From Klebsiella planticola ATCC 33531 (lineage in GTDB: Bacteria > Pseudomonadota > Gammaproteobacteria > Enterobacterales > Enterobacteriaceae): a stretch of DNA of 64,000 nt. The notes under the pieces were generated by a model. It worked only from the letters and a program-made list of their open reading frames with translations, did not search any database and had not been told where the DNA came from. The first letter of the stretch is position 1, and each line of letters starts with the position of its first letter. Location of the stretch: assembly GCF_000735435.1 (NCBI RefSeq), contig NZ_JMPP01000018.1:62001-126000 (forward strand), given 5' to 3'. The translations under genes were made by a program, and so were the position numbers. Below are positions 60,214 through 64,000 of the stretch, one piece after another.

Positions 60214-61359
60214 TCAGTCGCCTAAAGCGTGCTGCCAGTCGGCGATCAGATCCTGCGGATCTTCAATCCCGACGGAGAGACGGATCAACTGAGGCGTGAT
60301 GCCATTGGCCAGCCGTTGTTCCAGCGGAATCGAAGCATGGGTCATGCTGAACGGTTGGCTGACCAGGCTCTCCACGCCCCCCAGACTCTCTGCCAGCGTA
60401 AACAGCTTCAGCCTGCTGATGACCTGCTGCGCATAGGTATCATCGCCTTTCACCACCACGGAAATCATCCCGCCGGGGAGGGCCATCTGCCGGCGCGCCA
60501 GCTGATGGTGGGGGTGCGATGCCAGCCACGGGAACCAGACTTTTTCCACCTGCGGCTGCTGTTCAAGCCATTCGGCGAGGGCCAGCGCATTGCTGCTGTG
60601 ACGCTCCATACGCAGCGCGAGTGTCCGGATACCGCGTAGCGTCAGGAAGCTGCTGAACGGGTCAAGTACGCCGCCCACCGCATTTTGCAGATAGCCCAGC
60701 TTCTCCGCCAGATCGCGATTGTCACCGACGACCGCCAGCCCGGCGACAACGTCGGAGTGGCCGTTCAGGTACTTGGTCGCCGAATGGACCACGATATCGA
60801 AGCCCAGCTCGAGGGGACGGTGGATGACCGGCGAGGCAAAGGTGTTATCGGTGACGCTGATAATATTGTGCCGACGGGCAATCGCCGCGATGGCGCTGAG
60901 ATCCGCCAGCTTCAGCAGCGGGTTGGTCGGGGTTTCGACCCAGATCATGCGCGTATCCGGCTGAATGGCCGCTTCAATGCCGGCCAGATCGTCGGGCTTG
61001 ACCCAACTGACCCGCAGCCCCGCGCTGTGACGGCGGACATTTTCGAGCAGCCGCCAGGTGCCGCCGTAGACATCATCGACGGCCACCAGATGGCTGTCTT
61101 TATCCAGCAGCTCGAGGACGGTGGAAATCGCCGCCAGCCCTGATGCAAACGCGTAGCCGCGGGCGCCGCTCTCCAGCTCGGCAATCGCCGTCTCCAGCGC
61201 GTGGCGGGTCGGGTTGCCGCTGCGCGAGTATTCATAGCCGGTATGTTGCCCCGGCGCGGGTTGGGCAAAGGTGGAAGTGGCGTAAATCGGCGGCATAACG
61301 GCGCCGTGCCCGTCGTTAAAGATGCCGCTATGTACGCTCAACGTATGCAAATTTTTCAT
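60214..61359 (-). CDS. mtcC: Cystathionine gamma-lyase, reverse transsulfuration (MtcC-like)
   Basis: 381-residue PLP enzyme of the Cys/Met metabolism family. The PLP lysine is Lys196 in HSATKYLNGHSDV; YEYSRSGNPTR (43-53) and ESLGGVESLVSQP are also typical. With a cystathionine beta-synthase gene nine bases upstream, the expected reaction is cystathionine to cysteine, 2-oxobutyrate and ammonia. K. pneumoniae is known to use an mtcBC pair to recycle methionine sulfur to cysteine. Cystathionine gamma-synthase activity cannot be excluded from sequence alone. Confidence 0.85.
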   Translation of the reverse strand: MKNLHTLSVHSGIFNDGHGAVMPPIYATSTFAQPAPGQHTGYEYSRSGNPTRHALETAIAELESGARGYAFASGLAAISTVLELLDKDSHLVAVDDVYGGTWRLLENVRRHSAGLRVSWVKPDDLAGIEAAIQPDTRMIWVETPTNPLLKLADLSAIAAIARRHNIISVTDNTFASPVIHRPLELGFDIVVHSATKYLNGHSDVVAGLAVVGDNRDLAEKLGYLQNAVGGVLDPFSSFLTLRGIRTLALRMERHSSNALALAEWLEQQPQVEKVWFPWLASHPHHQLARRQMALPGGMISVVVKGDDTYAQQVISRLKLFTLAESLGGVESLVSQPFSMTHASIPLEQRLANGITPQLIRLSVGIEDPQDLIADWQHALGD

Positions 61360-61368
61360 CTTTCGTCC

Positions 61369-62739
61369 TTAGTGTTCAAGTCGGTTGCGCCAGGTCGTCA
61401 GCACGTCGCTGCGGGTGATGAGACCCAAAAAGCGTTCGTTGTCAGCGATAACGGCCACCAGGCCGCGATCGAAAATGGCTTTCAATGCGCTTTCCGGCGC
61501 GTGTTTATCCAGCGTTTCTACGTTGCGGGTCATCGCCTCGCCAACGGGCAGTGAAAAGCGCCGGCTGTCGCCCCCGACGTGGCTGATCAGATCCCACTCG
61601 TCGACGATGCCGACGACGCGGCCGTTTTCCAGTACCGGCAGCTGTGAAATGTCATACAGACGCATGCGCGCGAGAATGGCGGCGAGGGTGTCATCCGGGG
61701 CGGCGGTAACGGTGGCTCCCTCATCGTGGCGCAGGGCGATAAAATCGCTTAAATCGCCGCGCGTCGGCCGGCTCAACAGGCCCTGCTGGCGCATCCAGTC
61801 GTCGTTAAACATTTTGGAGAGGTATTTGTTGCCGCTGTCGCAGGCGAAGGTGAGCACTCGTTTCGCGGTGGTCTGCGCCCGGCAGTAGCGCAGCGCGGCA
61901 CTCAGTAAGGTGCCGGTTGACGAACCGGCAAGCACGCCCTCGCTTTGTAAGAGCTGGCGGGCGGTCGCGAACGCTTCGCTATCGCTGATGCGATAGGCCG
62001 TTCGGACGCCGTCCAGATGGGCCAGCGGTGGAATGAAGTCTTCGCCAATCCCTTCGACCAGCCAGGAGCCTGTTGCACCGTAGCGCCCGGTTTCAACCTG
62101 GTCGGCAAGGATCGATCCCGCCGGGTCGGCAAGAATAAATTCGGTTTTTGGCGAGTGTCTGGCAAACCAGGCCTGCAGGCCGCCGAGGGTGCCGCCGGAG
62201 CCGACGCCGACGACGATGGCGTCGATATCCCCGTCGAGCTGATCGTATATTTCGGGCGCGGTAGTGGTGGCGTGCGCCAGCGGGTTGGCTTCGTTATTGA
62301 ACTGGTCAATATAGAAAGCGCCCGGTGTTTCCTCCGCCAGGCGGCGCGCATAATCCTGATAATAGGCCGGGTGGCCCTTATTCACATCCGAGCGGGTGAG
62401 GAGCACTTTGGCTCCCAGGGCGCGGAGATGGAAAATTTTCTCCCGGCTCATTTTATCGGGAACCACCAGCGTCAGGGCGTAATTTTTTTGCGCGGCGATC
62501 AGCGCCAGCCCCAGCCCGGTGTTACCCGCCGTCGCTTCAATAAGGGTACCGCCGGGTTTTAATTTCCCCAGCCGTTCCGCCTCGTTGATCATCGACAGCG
62601 CAACGCGGTCTTTAATCGACCCGCCGGGGTTCTGGTTTTCCAGCTTTAAAAACAGGCTGCAGGGGCCGGTATCCAGCTTATGCAGTTGAAGCAGGGGAGT
62701 GTGACCAATCAGGTCGCTAATGGAGTGAAAGACTGACAT
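61369..62739 (-). CDS. mtcB: Cystathionine beta-synthase with C-terminal CBS domains (MtcB-like)
   Basis: 456 residues. The N-terminal PLP fold-type II domain has Lys43 in GGSIKDRVA, the phosphate loop GVGSGGTLGG near 176 and ATAGNTGLGL near 68. A pair of CBS domains occupies about 330-456 (SQLPVLENGRVVGIVDEWDL and AVIADNERFLGLITRSDV). It condenses homocysteine and serine to cystathionine. First gene of the mtc operon. The published regulators in Klebsiella are CysB, Cbl and MetJ; I do not see a clear met box here. Confidence 0.87.
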   Translation of the reverse strand: MSVFHSISDLIGHTPLLQLHKLDTGPCSLFLKLENQNPGGSIKDRVALSMINEAERLGKLKPGGTLIEATAGNTGLGLALIAAQKNYALTLVVPDKMSREKIFHLRALGAKVLLTRSDVNKGHPAYYQDYARRLAEETPGAFYIDQFNNEANPLAHATTTAPEIYDQLDGDIDAIVVGVGSGGTLGGLQAWFARHSPKTEFILADPAGSILADQVETGRYGATGSWLVEGIGEDFIPPLAHLDGVRTAYRISDSEAFATARQLLQSEGVLAGSSTGTLLSAALRYCRAQTTAKRVLTFACDSGNKYLSKMFNDDWMRQQGLLSRPTRGDLSDFIALRHDEGATVTAAPDDTLAAILARMRLYDISQLPVLENGRVVGIVDEWDLISHVGGDSRRFSLPVGEAMTRNVETLDKHAPESALKAIFDRGLVAVIADNERFLGLITRSDVLTTWRNRLEH

Positions 62740-63024
62740 AACTATTTGCCCATTCGTATCGAGATATTTGAATGGTAGGTCTGCAAAATTGGTAATTTAA
62801 AGAATATTTGTCCGCCATTAAGAGCGAAATGGAATATAAGATGCTTTTTAGCCATCCGGAGGGAAAGCCTGTTAGCCGCCTGGGTGTGTTGATTTCCAGA
62901 TAAGCCCTTTTTTGCCGTATTTTTCACCGGATTATCCCTTTCCTGGCGACGCTTATCTTTATTTCGGCAAAGGATTGGCGAAAATATTCCATAGGCTGCA
63001 GGAGATTTTTATGGTTGGTGATTA

Positions 63025-63126
63025 TTATTTTTTCGCCAGCTGCGCAAATTCATTGGTCGCGTCAGCGACGCGCCGCAGGCGCGGCAACAACGAGTAGTGG
63101 TCGGCCCGCGCAAAGCACAAAGTCGG
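63025..63126 (-). pseudogene. Possible gene remnant (33 codons, coding-like, no start)
   Basis: On the minus strand a frame bounded by TAG and a double TAA reads ...RADHYSLLPRLRRVADATN and ends EFAQLAKK. Codon choice is G/C-rich at third positions like the real genes here and unlike the flanking A+T-rich spacer, but there is no ATG. It looks like the C-terminal tail of a lost gene; family not recognised. Confidence 0.35.
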
Positions 63127-63190
63127 CTATTTAATGCCAGTATTGATACATGCTGATGCGGTGTTCTGCATGGTAAGCTCTTTTAATAAG

Positions 63191-63210
63191 CTGTTCCCCG
63201 GAAAGAACAG
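63191..63210. promoter_or_regulatory. Inverted repeat CTGTTC-N8-GAACAG upstream of the ABC importer
   Basis: Perfect 6-8-6 dyad containing a T-N11-A core (63195 and 63207), 35 bases before the permease start. Spacing and form fit a LysR-family regulator; CysB or Cbl would make sense from context, but that is inference. Confidence 0.45.
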
Positions 63211-63244
63211 TAATAAATAATGATGATTTGCAGAAAGGTGATAT

Positions 63245-63943
63245 GTGCCGGAATTTATTTCATTAGCAATAAGCTCGTTTTGGCCGATGCTCTATGCCGG
63301 GCTGGTTTTTACTATTCCCATAACCTTAATTTCATTTTTCCTCGGACTGCTGCTGGGGTTTATTGTCGCGCTGATTCGTTTATATGGCCCGGCACCGTTG
63401 AAAAACGTGGTGCGTTTTTATGTCTGGATTATCCGCGGTACGCCTTTGCTGGTGCAGCTGTTCCTGATTTTTTATGCCCTGCCCAGCGTCGGGATCACCC
63501 TTGACGCCTTTCCGGCCGCGGTTATCGGCTTTACCCTGAACGTCGGCGCCTTTACCTCGGAGGTGATCAGGGCGACGCTGCTGTCGGTCGCCAAAGGGCA
63601 GTGGGAGGCCGCGCACTCTATTGGCATGAGCTGGGGGCAATCGCTGCGTTATATTATTCTGCCGCAGGCGGCGAGAGTGGCGGTGCCGCCGCTGTCGAAC
63701 ACCTTTATTTCATTAGTTAAGGATACCTCGCTGGCCTCGGTCATTACCGTTCCGGAACTGTTTTTAGCCGCTCAGCGTATTGCCGCCGTCACCTATCAGC
63801 CGCTTATTCTGTATAGCGAAGCGGCTCTGCTCTATTTATTAATTTGTTCGGTTTTATCATATTTACAGTCCCGGCTGGAATTACGTTTAGAAAGAAATAC
63901 GGTGGCAAAGGAAGAACATCATGATAACGCTGTCCGGACTTGA
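63245..63943 (+). CDS. Amino-acid (cystine-type) ABC transporter permease
   Basis: 232-residue inner-membrane permease of the His/Glu/Cys polar amino acid family. GTG start at 63245 after AAGGTGAT. Membrane helices begin at about 10, 55, 85 and 190; the ABC-coupling EAA loop is AAHSIGMSWGQSLRYIILPQ (about 122-141). It is most like the E. coli cystine permease TcyL (YecS), e.g. ISLVKDTSLASVITVPELF. Divergent from mtcBC, which suggests a sulfur amino acid substrate. No binding-protein gene precedes it; one may follow beyond the window. Confidence 0.88.
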   Translation: MPEFISLAISSFWPMLYAGLVFTIPITLISFFLGLLLGFIVALIRLYGPAPLKNVVRFYVWIIRGTPLLVQLFLIFYALPSVGITLDAFPAAVIGFTLNVGAFTSEVIRATLLSVAKGQWEAAHSIGMSWGQSLRYIILPQAARVAVPPLSNTFISLVKDTSLASVITVPELFLAAQRIAAVTYQPLILYSEAALLYLLICSVLSYLQSRLELRLERNTVAKEEHHDNAVRT

Positions 63944-64000
63944 AAAGAGTTTCGCCCGCCAGAAGGTGCTGCATGATATTTCGCTAACGATTCCTGAGGG
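63921..64000 (+). CDS. ABC transporter ATP-binding protein, N-terminal fragment
   Basis: ATG at 63921, inside the last codons of the permease gene (23-base overlap), then MITLSGLEKSFARQKVLHDI and onward to SLTIPEG, the usual start of a polar amino acid ABC ATPase just before Walker A. The window ends at residue 27, so the rest is outside. Partner of the preceding permease. Confidence 0.88.
   Translation, partial: MITLSGLEKSFARQKVLHDISLTIPE

Larger units (their letters stand above)
62740..63244. other. Divergent control region of the mtc operon and the ABC importer
   Basis: 505 bases, A+T-rich at 62750-62960. Visible structures are CCATTC-N14-GAATGG (62750-62775) next to the mtcB start, a GTG-started 61-codon open frame on the minus strand (62927-62742) ending two bases before mtcB, a coding-like remnant at 63025-63126, and a 6-8-6 dyad at 63191-63210. 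Confidence 0.5.

Overview
The window is chromosomal DNA of a member of the Enterobacteriaceae, most likely Klebsiella or a close relative such as Raoultella. Three things point there: the gene order follows the E. coli 68-69 min region (uppP/cca to parC, then ftsP to gss), the base composition is high in G+C, and there is a cystathionine beta-synthase/cystathionine gamma-lyase pair like the mtcBC reverse-transsulfuration operon described in Klebsiella pneumoniae. I see no phage, insertion sequence, CRISPR array, rRNA or tRNA. The window opens inside uppP and closes inside an ABC transporter ATPase gene.

Bases 1-32000 are almost pure enterobacterial backbone. In order they hold: uppP (partial), cca, ygiM, ygiF, glnE, hldE, glgS, ubiK, an FMN riboswitch with ribB, zupT, ygiD, ygiC-ygiB-tolC, nudF-yqiB-cpdA-yqiA-parE, mdaB-ygiN, qseBC, ygiW, an AraC-GyrI regulator, parC, plsC, ftsP and ygiQ. 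These cover the cell envelope (uppP, hldE, tolC, plsC, ftsP), chromosome decatenation (parE and parC, with sensitive-type quinolone residues), nitrogen signalling (glnE), cofactor synthesis (ribB, ubiK) and metal uptake (zupT, with a perfect Fur-box palindrome in its promoter).

Bases 32000-45600 continue with stress and redox genes: dkgA-yqhD with their regulator yqhC, yghB, metC behind MetJ boxes, exbBD behind a Fur box, yqhA, yghZ, an apparently intact yghX, yghW, yghU, a single-cysteine DsbA-like protein, and the bifunctional glutathionylspermidine synthetase/amidase gss. Several of these deal with reactive aldehydes and thiols.

Bases 45600-64000 are accessory relative to E. coli K-12. 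First come a class I aminotransferase and a run of small genes on the minus strand, including a 29-residue membrane microprotein resembling the cytochrome bd subunit CydX/AppX but with no oxidase genes beside it. Next is a catabolic block around one LysR regulator: a polyamine-type aminotransferase with an aldehyde dehydrogenase on one side, and a flavin monooxygenase, a RidA-family protein, a DUF1028 protein and an ArgE-like M20 deacylase on the other, followed by an NCS1 permease. Together this looks like an uncharacterised pathway that imports a nitrogen compound, oxidises it and strips its acyl and amino groups. It is the best candidate here for a previously undescribed system. The window ends with an SDR protein lacking its catalytic residues beside a divergent LysR gene, the mtcBC-like operon, and a divergent cystine-type ABC importer, so sulfur amino acid recycling and uptake sit together.

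All names rest on reading the proteins by eye and remembering their E. coli counterparts. No database search was run.
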